Source of the DNA: Chloroflexota bacterium
GTDB lineage: Bacteria; Chloroflexota; UBA6077; FW602-bin22; JAMCYS01
Assembly (NCBI GenBank): GCA_023473795.1
Contig: JAMCYS010000129.1
Location: 1-39,034 of the forward strand
Reading direction: 5' to 3'
DNA: 39,034 bases
Position numbers and translations under genes: made by a program. Shown piece after piece: positions 1 to 7,247 of this stretch. Every line of letters starts with the position of its first letter. Position 1 is the stretch's first letter. The notes beneath the pieces are model-generated. The model had not been told where the DNA came from and ran no database searches. It was given only the letters and a program-made list of their open reading frames with translations.

Positions 1-111
1 GCCTTGCAGGACACCGTAGCGGACTGGGACGAGCATCCAACTCCCTTCCTGTGGGGCCGAGAACCCAAACCAAGGCGGGTTCTCAAGCGTGTCTATGTAT
101 ATCGGATTTGA
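1..111 (+). pseudogene. C-terminal end of an IS630-family-like transposase (cut by window edge)
   Basis: The first 36 codons read open from the window edge to a TGA at 109-111. The peptide contains WDEHPTPFLWG followed by a basic tail (KPRRVLKRVY), which resembles the W-N-x-H-P-x-P-F-x-W motif near the C terminus of IS630-family transposases. The catalytic DDE residues would lie outside the window, so I cannot tell whether the gene is whole. It converges with, and overlaps by 29 bp, the minus-strand gene ending at 83, so the insertion may have altered that gene's C terminus. The family call rests on one short motif. Confidence 0.5.
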
Positions 112-619
112 GGAATGACGCACTAAGTGTCTCTTGAATGACCTCGGTGGCTGACCGTACAGCATCTTGCGGCCATCCATCGGAGAACAAAGACTGCCAC
201 TCAAAATACAGCGCGTCCAGATGCCCGGCCACATTCGTCTCGTCCCGGCCATGACTTGACTTGAACACGGTGTAACCTCCTATCTCGTCATCCGCTGGCC
301 ATATGCCAATGGCGTCGGCGGTCAATAGTTGGATCCCATCGCCCCTGCGGTAGGCTTCGTCGTGCGGCCCCACCCAAACTAGTCGCAACCCCTCCTGTGT
401 AGTCTCAAACAGGAGGCGAATGGATCTGTTTACGCGACACGTCCACCTATCCTCGGCTCCTCGCACTCTTTCGCAATGCATTCCGAAGCGCCGGTCGCCA
501 GGCGATAGGTGATTGACCGCTCGGTCAATCGCACGCTGAATTCCAGTAGGTTGGCGCTTGTATTCACGTTCGAACAGTCCTGACCGGTCGACCGCAGTGC
601 GCACCTGCAACACACTCAA
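83..619 (-). CDS. RelE/ParE-superfamily-like protein (putative toxin or helicase-associated domain)
   Basis: About 178 aa. I place the start at a TTG (619-617) because AGAAGGAG lies 7 nt upstream; the GTG at 667 has no usable ribosome site. Residues ~15-95 look like a RelE-type fold: a helical FEREYKR...IQRAIDRAV stretch, then W-x-C-R-V-N-x-x-I-R-L-L-F and L-V-W-V-G-P-H-D-E-A-Y-R-R. The RVN...HDEAY pattern is common in RelE/ParE-like domains, both stand-alone and fused ahead of UvrD-like helicases. The last ~80 residues (W- and D/E-rich) match nothing I recognise. No antitoxin gene is visible beside it. The neighbours are a transposase tail and a methylase remnant, so it probably belongs to a decayed defence or mobile region. 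Activity is unproven. Confidence 0.55.
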   Translation of the reverse strand: MSVLQVRTAVDRSGLFEREYKRQPTGIQRAIDRAVNHLSPGDRRFGMHCERVRGAEDRWTCRVNRSIRLLFETTQEGLRLVWVGPHDEAYRRGDGIQLLTADAIGIWPADDEIGGYTVFKSSHGRDETNVAGHLDALYFEWQSLFSDGWPQDAVRSATEVIQETLSASFLKSDIHRHA

Positions 620-626
620 TGTCCAT

Positions 627-634
627 CTCCTTCT
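627..634 (-). promoter_or_regulatory. Ribosome binding site that fixes a TTG start
   Basis: On the minus strand this reads AGAAGGAG, 7 nt before the TTG at 619. It supports the shorter TTG start of the RelE-like gene over the GTG at 667. Confidence 0.6.
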
Positions 635-728
635 CGACCGCAAACCGGCCACCAGAGTAGCGGACACCCCTTGATCCCATACGCCATCGCCGATCGGCGG
701 GTGCGCTGATTGCCCCTAATTCGTACTC

Positions 729-1178
729 CTACTTCGCCTCGTACCTGCCGTCCCGGTTGCGCGGCGCCAGGCCGAGGCGGTCCCAGGCTTCCAGCACCAG
801 GCGGCGGGTGCGATACTCGCCGTACGTCTTGATCTCCTTCTCCTTCAGCGCGCGGAAGGTCTCGCCCGGGAAGTCGGGGCCGTAGACATCGGCCGGGTCC
901 AGTATGTAGCGTAGGTCGTCGCGGGTGAGACCGTAGAGGGCGGCGTAATAGGCGTCCAGCTCCGCCCGCAGCAGTGCCCGTCGCTCCCCGTCCCAGGGGA
1001 AGGGCCGCCCGTCGTATCCCATGTCGTGGACGAAGGGGCGCAGATCCCGGGCGGTGTATGTTAGTTCCAGCACGCGGGGAACAATGAAGTCAACATCACC
1101 GCTGGCTATTATTCTAGGCGGTAGCACCGGCAACTTGGCAATGCCGATGCTTTTACAGGAACATAGGGACTTGACCAA
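729..1178 (-). pseudogene. 3' remnant of a large Eco57I/type IIG-like DNA methylase-restriction protein
   Basis: The open frame is about 150 codons. From roughly residue 32 it reads IVPRVLELTYTARDL, then PFPWDGERRALLRAELDAYY, LTRDDLRYILDP, and GETFRALKEKEIKTYGEYRTRRLVLEAWDRL. In my knowledge these segments form the extreme C terminus of very large (>1000 aa) N6-adenine DNA methylase proteins of Eco57I/type IIG or BREX-like restriction systems. The methylase (NPPY) and nuclease parts are missing, and the upstream 30 residues look unrelated. The TTG at 1178 has no convincing ribosome site. I read it as a dead fragment. A stand-alone small protein is possible but less likely. Confidence 0.65.
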
Positions 1179-1360
1179 CTTTGCCCGGGGACACCCTACT
1201 TCTTCCCCCAGTGGGACCAGGCACCGAGACCCTCACCCCAGCCCCTTCCAAACGGAGAGGGAGCAGTCTGATGTCCGTGGCCGATGGCGCAACCAAGAGC
1301 GCCGACCAAGCGTCATGATATACGGGCCTGGAATCGCCTGTCGGGCGAGGGAGGTGCGGC
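1179..1360. other. Intergenic stretch between the methylase remnant and the secreted repeat protein
   Basis: I see no gene here. It contains the CCCTCACCCC...GGAGAGGG repeat (1230-1261). The only other signal is the ribosome site GAGGGAGG at about 1347-1354, serving the GTG at 1361. No clear promoter hexamers stand out. Confidence 0.5.
1230..1261. repeat. CCCTCACCCC-type imperfect palindromic repeat
   Basis: The sequence begins CCCTCACCCCAGCCCC and ends CGGAGAGGG, giving a C-rich arm and a complementary G-rich arm. A similar CCTCACCCC...GGGGAAGAGGG arrangement occurs at 8557-8621. Both lie between genes, as expected for a dispersed repeat. Confidence 0.45.
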
Positions 1361-2822
1361 GTGGACCTAACGACGGCGCAGTCACGGGGTTCATTTCGCC
1401 GCTGGTGGCGCCCGCTGGGCGCGCTCGTACTCACCCTTGGGCTGGCGCTGAGCGGCGGGGCAAGCGGCGCGGCAGAGGAGCAATCACCCCACAAGGTGAC
1501 CGAGTTCGCCGTACGCGCGGCCACGGGCCTGCAGTGGCAACCAGAGGTCTCCGGCAGATTCGCCGTCTGGAAGGATGACGGCCTTGGCTTCAAGGCGGTC
1601 GCCGGGCGCAATCTGGAAACGGGCCTCGATTTCGTGGTCAACACCCAGGGGACGGTCGTCTGGCCGGTGACGGCGAGCGGCGACCTGCTGGTGACGCTGG
1701 AGACTCGTCCCGACAACGAGTTCGGCATCTTCGGCTACCGGCTGCCCGAGGGGCCCCGTTTCGAGATCGCCACCTTCCGTGGCGGAGGGGGCTACTTCCG
1801 TGCCCAGCCCAAGGCCAGTGGCAACCTGGTGGTCTGGGCCGAGGGCACGGGCAACGCCAGCGACATCTACGCCTACGACCTGACCGCGCAGCGGACGTTC
1901 GCCATCTCCACCAATCCAGCGCAACAAACCTCCCCCGCCGCCGGCGGCAACTACGTGGTCTGGCTGGACCAGCGCCACACCTCCGCGAACGACTACCGGC
2001 GCCCCCAGCGCCGTCGATGCCAAGATAGAGATCGTCTGGCCACACGGCGGGGCGCCGGTCACGGAGGCCGACAAAGCCAACGTCGACGTGATGCTCTTCC
2101 AACAGGGCTCCCTAGCGTCGGTGCCTTGCACCTGGAGTCCGCGTGTATCCCTCTGGAAAGCCCTGAACGACGGGACGGCGCAGTTGGTGGCCAGCGCGAC
2201 CAAGACCGCGCGTAGCGTGGGCGCCTATCAGGTGCCGGTCTGGGAGTTCAACGATCTGGACGTTTCCGCGGCCCGCGACCCCAACAACCGGCTGTACCTC
2301 TTCGCCACGGTCGACGGCGTGCCCACCCGCCACAACGTCTGGGCCCACGCCGCCGACGCGCGCACCTTCTTCCCCAAGCAGGACGTGCCGGCAGCGCTGG
2401 CTCCGGTGCAGGGGACGGTGGCGGCGAAGATCGAGATCGTCTATCCCCACGACGGCGCGCCGGTGAGCCAGGCTAGGCTCGCCAACGTGGGCGCGCTGCT
2501 TTTCTCGCCCGGCACGCTGCTCGCCGCGCCCTTGGCTTGGAGCCCCACGGTCCGCCTGTACCGCTCCCTCAACAACGGTCTGGCCGAGGAGGTGGCGGTA
2601 GGCAGCAAGTGGCCGATCGTCACGCCGGCCCTGACCTACCCCAGCTGGCAGTTCAACAACGTCGACGTGAGCGCGGCGAACGATCTGGCCAACAAGTACT
2701 ACTTCACCCTAGCCGTAGATGGGCAAACGACCAACAGCAACGTCTGGTCGCACGGCGCCGACGCCCGCACCAACTTCCCGCAAATGGACCAGCCCAGCGG
2801 CTGCTGTGTGCTACCACGGTGA
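1361..2822 (+). pseudogene. Secreted beta-propeller plus tandem-repeat protein, disrupted by a frameshift near 1997
   Basis: A GTG at 1361 follows GAGGGAGG. Residues 1-40 are a signal peptide (twin Arg, a hydrophobic LGALVLTLGLAL stretch, small residues). Residues ~45-210 contain TolB-like propeller blades (FAVWKDDG, LVVWAEG...DIYAYDL, YVVWLDQRH). At about 1990-2000 the sensible frame moves +1; the original frame turns Arg-rich (RRPQRRR). The new frame carries two tandem ~125-aa repeats, each starting K-I-E-I-V-[WY]-P-H-x-G-A-P-V and ending W-x-H-x-A-D-A-R-T. The first spans about 2022-2414 and the second 2427-2804. The blade at the junction is cut short, so part of the propeller may be deleted. 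This could be a real mutation or a sequencing error in the C-run at 2002-2006. The function of the repeats is unknown. Confidence 0.6.
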
Positions 2823-2888
2823 ACGGCTTGGCGTCGATGCCCAGCAGGCCGCACCTTTTCCCTTACCCAGGGATGGGTAATGCACAGC

Positions 2889-2956
2889 GGTCGGCAGAAG
2901 CCGACCTGTTTCGTAGGGGCGGGGCATGCCCCGCCCGTCTGGGCCCCGCAGGGCCC
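2889..2956. repeat. Cluster of three GC-rich palindromes (REP-like)
   Basis: Three dyads follow one another. The first is GGTCGGC-AGAA-GCCGACC at 2889-2906. The second is a perfect 20-bp palindrome at 2917-2936, centred on CATG with GGGCGGGG arms. The third is GGGCCC-CGCA-GGGCCC at 2941-2956. The middle unit, preceded by GTAG, has the look of a dispersed repetitive extragenic palindrome; a related dyad sits at 27982-27996. There is no T-run, so termination is not the obvious role, though it may protect the 3' end of the upstream transcript. Confidence 0.65.
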
Positions 2957-2993
2957 ACTACTATGCTTGGGGTGGATTTCCCGCGATCGCTGG

Positions 2994-3022
2994 TTGACAG
3001 TCTCCGGCCGGCACCCTAGCAT
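2994..3022 (+). promoter_or_regulatory. Sigma70-type promoter for the hydroxyacid dehydrogenase gene
   Basis: TTGACA (2994-2999), 17-bp spacer, TAGCAT (3017-3022). Predicted start near 3029, about 40 nt before the ATG at 3069. Confidence 0.65.
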
Positions 3023-3068
3023 GCCGGCAACGCCGATTTCCTGGCGCCCGCCGGAGGAGCCGTACCCT

Positions 3069-4091
3069 ATGCCTGAAATCCACGTTCTGCTCAGCGGCAA
3101 CTTCACCGCCCAGCAGGTAGCCGCCATCACGGCCGCCCACCCTTCCCTGGTCATCCACGGCGGGGAGGGTGGCATCGCCTTCTTCCCGCCTGAAGGGCTG
3201 GACCAGTCCGAGATCACCTTCCCCCGCTACTACCCCGACCTAGACCCGCGGCCGGTCCTGGACCTGGTGGAAGTCATCGTCGCCTCGCGCCTGCCCGCCG
3301 ACATCGCGGCCAGGGCCCCGCGCCTCAAGTGGGTGCAGGCCCTGGGCGCCGGAGTCGACCACTTGATGCCGGCGGAGGCGCTGCGCCGGACCAGTTTCAT
3401 AGTCACGAACGTCAAAGGCGTCCACGCCATCCCCATGGCCGAGACCGTGCTCTCCATGTTGCTCAACTTCGTCAAGGACTGGCCGGGGCTCTGGGAGAAC
3501 AAGCGCCATCACCGTTGGCAGAGACGCATACCCGGCGAGCTCTACGGCAAGACTCTGGGCTTGGTCGGCCTGGGCAAGATCGGCCGTGAGGTGGCGCGCG
3601 TGGGCAAGTCGCTGGGCCTGCTTGTCATCGGCGTGCGGCGCACGGGAGCCGGCGAGCCTGTGGCCAACGTGGACCTCGTGCTGCCGCCCGGCGAGCTGCT
3701 AGAGATGCTCGCGCGGAGCGACTTCGTGGTTTGTTGCCTGCCGAACACGCCGGAGACTTATCACCTGATCGGCGAGCCGGAGTTCCGGGCGATGCGACCC
3801 ACGGCATACTTCGTCAACGTCGGGCGCGGGCAGGTGGTGGACGAGGCCGCGCTGGCGCGGGCCCTGCGGGAGGGCAGCATAGCGGGAGCCGGCCTGGACG
3901 TCTTCGAGGAAGAGCCGCTGCCCGAGACGAGCCCGCCCTGGGGCCTGGAGAACGTGCTCATTATGCCGCACATCGGCGGCGACTCCGGTCGCTTCATGGA
4001 GCGCTGCGCCGAGATAGTCCGCGAGAACCTCCAGCGGTATGCCACCCGCCAGCCCCTGCTGAACCTGGTGGACGTGAGGCGGGGGTACTGA
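3069..4091 (+). CDS. D-isomer-specific 2-hydroxyacid dehydrogenase, NAD-dependent
   Basis: 340 aa. The ATG at 3069 is preceded by GGAGGAG with 9-nt spacing. The C-terminal half is a Rossmann nucleotide-binding domain with GLVGLGKIGREVARVGKSLG. The catalytic residues of the family are recognisable: Arg in VNVGRGQVVDEAAL, Glu in the EEEPLPETSPPW region, His in MPHIGGDS. The N-terminal part (MPEIHVLLSGNF) is the usual flavodoxin-like substrate domain. Family members reduce 2-oxoacids (glyoxylate, hydroxypyruvate, phosphoglycerate branch) in the cytoplasm; the substrate cannot be read from the sequence. The gene has its own promoter and lies just upstream of an FCD regulator and transport locus, so a role in carboxylate metabolism is plausible. 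The family call is firm. Confidence 0.85.
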   Translation: MPEIHVLLSGNFTAQQVAAITAAHPSLVIHGGEGGIAFFPPEGLDQSEITFPRYYPDLDPRPVLDLVEVIVASRLPADIAARAPRLKWVQALGAGVDHLMPAEALRRTSFIVTNVKGVHAIPMAETVLSMLLNFVKDWPGLWENKRHHRWQRRIPGELYGKTLGLVGLGKIGREVARVGKSLGLLVIGVRRTGAGEPVANVDLVLPPGELLEMLARSDFVVCCLPNTPETYHLIGEPEFRAMRPTAYFVNVGRGQVVDEAALARALREGSIAGAGLDVFEEEPLPETSPPWGLENVLIMPHIGGDSGRFMERCAEIVRENLQRYATRQPLLNLVDVRRGY

Positions 4092-4132
4092 GGCCGCGGA
4101 CCGCGCCTTCCGCCCAAACGCAATCTTGGCTA

Positions 4133-4161
4133 TTGACAAACCAAAGGCCAAGCCATACAAT
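4133..4161 (+). promoter_or_regulatory. Strong sigma70 promoter upstream of the FCD regulator
   Basis: TTGACA (4133-4138), 17-bp spacer, TACAAT (4156-4161): a perfect -35 and a 5/6 -10. Predicted start near 4168, directly before the dyad at 4170-4190. Confidence 0.75.
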
Positions 4162-4169
4162 TCAGCCCG

Positions 4170-4190
4170 TCGATCACCCTTGATGATCGA
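4170..4190. promoter_or_regulatory. Candidate operator dyad at +1 of the regulator promoter
   Basis: Perfect inverted repeat TCGATCA-N7-TGATCGA, starting about 2 bp after the predicted transcription start. Its position suits repression, possibly autoregulation by the adjacent FCD regulator. No second copy was seen in front of the transporter genes. A weaker GACTC...GAGTC pairing follows at about 4195-4215. Confidence 0.5.
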
Positions 4191-4231
4191 GCACGACTCT
4201 CGACGGTCCCGAGTCCGGGGGTAGGCAGCCG

Positions 4232-5005
4232 TTGATTATGGCACCTGATCGGAGCATACCGGTCACACGTTCCCACGAACGGGTTATTCAGATGGCGCTG
4301 GCGGAGTTGGCGGCAAATGACGAAGCTCTGGGCTGCTCGCGTCTCGCCGCCGCCATCAGTGCCGCCGGCTTCCCCATCAGCGAGCCGACTGCCGGCCGGC
4401 TGCTGCGCGACCTCGACCGGCAAGGACTAGTTGAGCGCGTGCGCGGCAAGAACGGCCGCGTCATAACGGCCAAAGGTCGAGAGATGCTGGCCGCGCTTGA
4501 GGCCGACCGGCAGAACCAAGAGCAAAACGCCGAGTTTCTGCGGGCAATCACCGCCCGGTCCATTCAGGACGTGATTGACCTCCTCCACATTCGTCGTGCC
4601 GTAGAAGCCGAGATCGCGCGTATGGCCGCGCTGCGCGCGACGGAAGACGACCTCCACGACATCGAGCTGGCCACGGAGACGTACGTCCAGGTGATGCGAC
4701 AGGGCGCCAATGGTCGCGAGGAGCACCGTGCCGTGCATCGAGCAATCGCCAACGCGGCGAAAAGCCGGACGTCTGCCGCCGTCGTAGAGTTGATCCTCCG
4801 CGATCCGCAGCTGTACGAGACGATGAGGAGGATCCAGGACTCGGTGGGCTTGGTCGCGCCAGAGGATCATCGGCGCGTCGCGGCAGCCATTAGGGCCAGA
4901 CGGCCCGCTGAGGCGGCGGAGGCGATGCATGCCCATTTGGCTCGGATGGTCGCCGTCGCTGAGCGGTTCGCCCGGACGAAGGCCAGCGGCGGAGCGGCCA
5001 GATAG
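4232..5005 (+). CDS. Transcriptional regulator, winged helix plus FCD ligand-binding domain
   Basis: 257 aa from TTG 4232; ATG 4238, two codons later, is equally possible and neither has a strong ribosome site. Residues ~10-80 form a winged helix (SRLAAAISAAGFPIS...AGRLLRDLDRQGLVERV...GRVITAKGREML). It is closer to NrpR-like/phage-type wing domains than to the canonical GntR helix-turn-helix. Residues ~90-250 are an all-helical FCD domain: RSIQDVIDLLHIRRAVEAEIARMAA, then EEHRAVHRAIANAA, EDHRRVAAAIRARRP and MHAHLARM, with the acidic/His positions FCD proteins use to bind metal and carboxylate ligands. FCD regulators usually repress catabolic or uptake genes and are released by an organic acid. 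It probably controls its own promoter and the downstream hydrolase, 44 bp away. The unusual wing makes DNA-site prediction uncertain. Confidence 0.75.
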   Translation: MIMAPDRSIPVTRSHERVIQMALAELAANDEALGCSRLAAAISAAGFPISEPTAGRLLRDLDRQGLVERVRGKNGRVITAKGREMLAALEADRQNQEQNAEFLRAITARSIQDVIDLLHIRRAVEAEIARMAALRATEDDLHDIELATETYVQVMRQGANGREEHRAVHRAIANAAKSRTSAAVVELILRDPQLYETMRRIQDSVGLVAPEDHRRVAAAIRARRPAEAAEAMHAHLARMVAVAERFARTKASGGAAR

Positions 5006-5049
5006 TCGCGACCTTGCGCAACTAACCAACACACAAGGAGAGTCTGACC

Positions 5050-6978
5050 ATGACGACGGCACCGAAGAAGGCGATGGTATTGGGAATCGACGCGCCGATC
5101 GTGCCCAGAGTGGTAAAGTGGGCGCGTGAAGGTAGATTGCCAACCATTAAGTCGCTCCTGGACAAGGGCGTATTCGCCCCGAACTGTCTAGTTCCTTTTC
5201 CCACAATCACGCCGCCTGGCTGGACCAGCATCGCCACCGGCGCCTGGCCGGGCACGCACGGCATAACCGATTTCGACAACCATATCCCCGGCACGCCGCT
5301 CGACTTGACCCACAAGGCGTTCGATTCGCGAGAGGTACTGGCCGAGCCCATCTGGGTGGCCACCGAACGGGCCGGCAAGCGTAGCATAGTGATGAACTAC
5401 CCGACTTCCTGGCCCAGCCATCTGAAGGATGGCTGGCTGGTGGGCGGCGTGGGCACAATGGTCAACGACTGGCGGCTCGAAGTGTCGATGGACACCTTCA
5501 GCCTCAGCAACCTGGCCCCCGATATCCTGCTGGCGACGGAGTCCTATCCCTTTGCCACCGAGATCGCCTTCCAGACCGCCCAGGGCTGGGCGGGCGTCGA
5601 GCACGGGCCCAAGGCTCTGGAGGCGAAGGCGACCGTGGTTCCCCGCCGCCCTTTGCACAAGCTCGAGCCCATCACCTGGTACGTCCTCGTGGACCAGTCG
5701 GCGGGCAAGGGCTTCGACACGGTCACCGTGGCCAGGGGGAAAAGCAAACAGGATATCATCGCTCGCCTCAAAGTGGGGGAGTGGTCATCGAACATCTACG
5801 ACTCCTTCCCGACCGAAAAGGGCCCGCGCAAGGCCGTGTTCCGGATGAAGTTGGTCGAGCTCTCGCCCGACGCCGCGCGCTTCCGCCTCTACGTTCCTGG
5901 TCTGTGCGCGCTCGAGGGCTGGGCAGCACCGCAGGCGCTGGAAGAGGAGATCAAGAGCGAGGACGGTCTCCCGACCGCTCGTGCCGGCTGGGAGTCGTTC
6001 CTGATGGAGTGGATTGACTCCGAGACGCTGGTAGAGACGATCGACTTCCACCACAACTGGTTGGCCGACGCCAGCACGTACTTGCTCAAGAACAAGCCCT
6101 GGGATCTCTATTTCCTGCACGTACACACGCCGGACTGGATGTATCACACTTTCTCCAAAGATTTGGACCCGCTCACCTCGCGCAGCGCCCAGGTGGCCGC
6201 GGGCTTCGAGAAGCTGGAGCTGGCCCTATACCAGGGGGTCGACCGCTGTCTAGGGCGGATCATGGCCGCGGGAGCCGACGACGATACGCTCATCGTGGTG
6301 ACCTCCGACCACGGCGCCAAAGCCCTGACCGCGGGATTCCACGTGGAGGATGTGCTGGAGGAGGCCGGGCTGACCGTGTACAAGGCTGGCGGCGACGGCC
6401 ACCAGAAGGCGGTCGACTGGAGCCAGACCAAGGCCGTCGGCCAGCGCTACGTCCACATTTACGTCAATACGAAGGGACGAGACCCGGACGGCATCGTGGA
6501 ACAGGACGAGGAATACGAAAGGGTACGTGACCAGATCATCAAGGCGCTGCACGAGTACGTCGATCCCAAGACGGGGATGAAGCCCATCACGCTGGCGCTC
6601 AGGCGCGAGGATGCCCGCATCTACGGCTTGTACGGGGACAGAGTAGGAGACGTGATCTACGCGCTCGACCCTCGCTTCGGCAAGGAGCACGGCAACTTCC
6701 TGCCCACCGCTAAGTACGGCATCGGCGGCATGAACGGTCTGTTCATCATAGCCGGTCCGGGGGTCAAGCAAGGTCAAACGATCGAGCGCACGGTGCACCT
6801 GACAGACATCGTGCCGACCATGTGCCACCTGATGGAGCTGCCGATACCAGAACAGTGCGAAGGGAGCATCCTCTACCAGGCGCTGGAGGACCCCAACGCC
6901 AAAGACAAGGAGCTGCAGGCGCTGCGTCGCAATGTCGAGCGTCTGAAGCGAATGGTCGAACGTCCACCTATGTGCTAG
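5050..6978 (+). CDS. Alkaline phosphatase superfamily hydrolase (type I phosphodiesterase/nucleotide pyrophosphatase-like)
   Basis: 642 aa; ATG at 5050 behind AAGGAG. Two-metal motifs of the superfamily are visible in order: Asp14 in VLGIDAP, the nucleophile segment ITPPGWTSIATGAWPGTHG (likely Thr54), D-x-x-x-H in HTPDWMYHTF, SDHG in VTSDHGAK, and a late His in EHGNFLP followed by GLFIIAGPGV. The fold hydrolyses phosphate mono- or diesters, phosphonates or sulfate esters; the sequence does not say which. There is no signal peptide, so it should act in the cytoplasm. At 642 aa it is longer than the ~450-500 aa minimal enzymes, with a large insert between the nucleophile and the D-x-x-x-H motif. 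It follows the FCD regulator by 44 bp and probably shares its transcript. Confidence 0.8.
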   Translation: MTTAPKKAMVLGIDAPIVPRVVKWAREGRLPTIKSLLDKGVFAPNCLVPFPTITPPGWTSIATGAWPGTHGITDFDNHIPGTPLDLTHKAFDSREVLAEPIWVATERAGKRSIVMNYPTSWPSHLKDGWLVGGVGTMVNDWRLEVSMDTFSLSNLAPDILLATESYPFATEIAFQTAQGWAGVEHGPKALEAKATVVPRRPLHKLEPITWYVLVDQSAGKGFDTVTVARGKSKQDIIARLKVGEWSSNIYDSFPTEKGPRKAVFRMKLVELSPDAARFRLYVPGLCALEGWAAPQALEEEIKSEDGLPTARAGWESFLMEWIDSETLVETIDFHHNWLADASTYLLKNKPWDLYFLHVHTPDWMYHTFSKDLDPLTSRSAQVAAGFEKLELALYQGVDRCLGRIMAAGADDDTLIVVTSDHGAKALTAGFHVEDVLEEAGLTVYKAGGDGHQKAVDWSQTKAVGQRYVHIYVNTKGRDPDGIVEQDEEYERVRDQIIKALHEYVDPKTGMKPITLALRREDARIYGLYGDRVGDVIYALDPRFGKEHGNFLPTAKYGIGGMNGLFIIAGPGVKQGQTIERTVHLTDIVPTMCHLMELPIPEQCEGSILYQALEDPNAKDKELQALRRNVERLKRMVERPPMC

Positions 6979-7067
6979 TCGGCCAAACCGACCGCGCCGC
7001 CGGCGGGGCAGGGCCGTGAGTCCTGCTCAGCCACGCCGCGCCGGTCGGCAAGACCAGGTCTCTGCGC

Positions 7068-7094
7068 GGGTAGCGGCTGACTAGTCCGCTACCC
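7068..7094. terminator. Perfect 9-bp hairpin, possible factor-dependent terminator or operator
   Basis: GGGTAGCGG-N9-CCGCTACCC. There is no T-run after it on either strand, so classical intrinsic termination is doubtful. It lies 66 bp upstream of the transporter promoter's -35. Confidence 0.35.
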
Positions 7095-7159
7095 TGGTAC
7101 CTTGTCGGGGAGACGCCGGGGCCAGGATCAAAAGGGGGCCTTGGCTCAACCCAACTGGC

Positions 7160-7188
7160 TTGCGGTAAGGTCGGGCAGGTCGTAGAAT
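7160..7188 (+). promoter_or_regulatory. Predicted promoter of the ABC transporter operon
   Basis: TTGCGG (7160-7165), 17-bp spacer, TAGAAT (7183-7188). The -10 is good and the -35 weak, which suits an activated promoter. Leader about 53 nt. Confidence 0.45.
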
Positions 7189-7247
7189 GACCCACTACCA
7201 AACGGCGATTGTATGCTAACTAGGCACAAACCGGAGGAAGGGGAACC

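Larger units (their letters stand above)
6979..7247. other. 269-bp spacer between the hydrolase and transporter genes, with two hairpins and a promoter
   Basis: No gene seen. A bulged hairpin pairs CCGACC-GCGC (from 6988) with GCGC-C-GGTCGG (to 7048), right after the hydrolase stop. A second, perfect hairpin lies at 7068-7094. Neither has a T-run. A promoter follows at 7160-7188, and GGAGGAAGG just before 7248 is the ribosome site. The transporter genes therefore seem separately transcribed. Confidence 0.55.

Noticed and set aside
1021-1578. 185-codon plus-strand open frame spanning the methylase remnant and intergenic DNA
   Set aside because: It crosses a repeat and the start of the secreted-protein gene in another frame, is Arg-rich and shows no domain.
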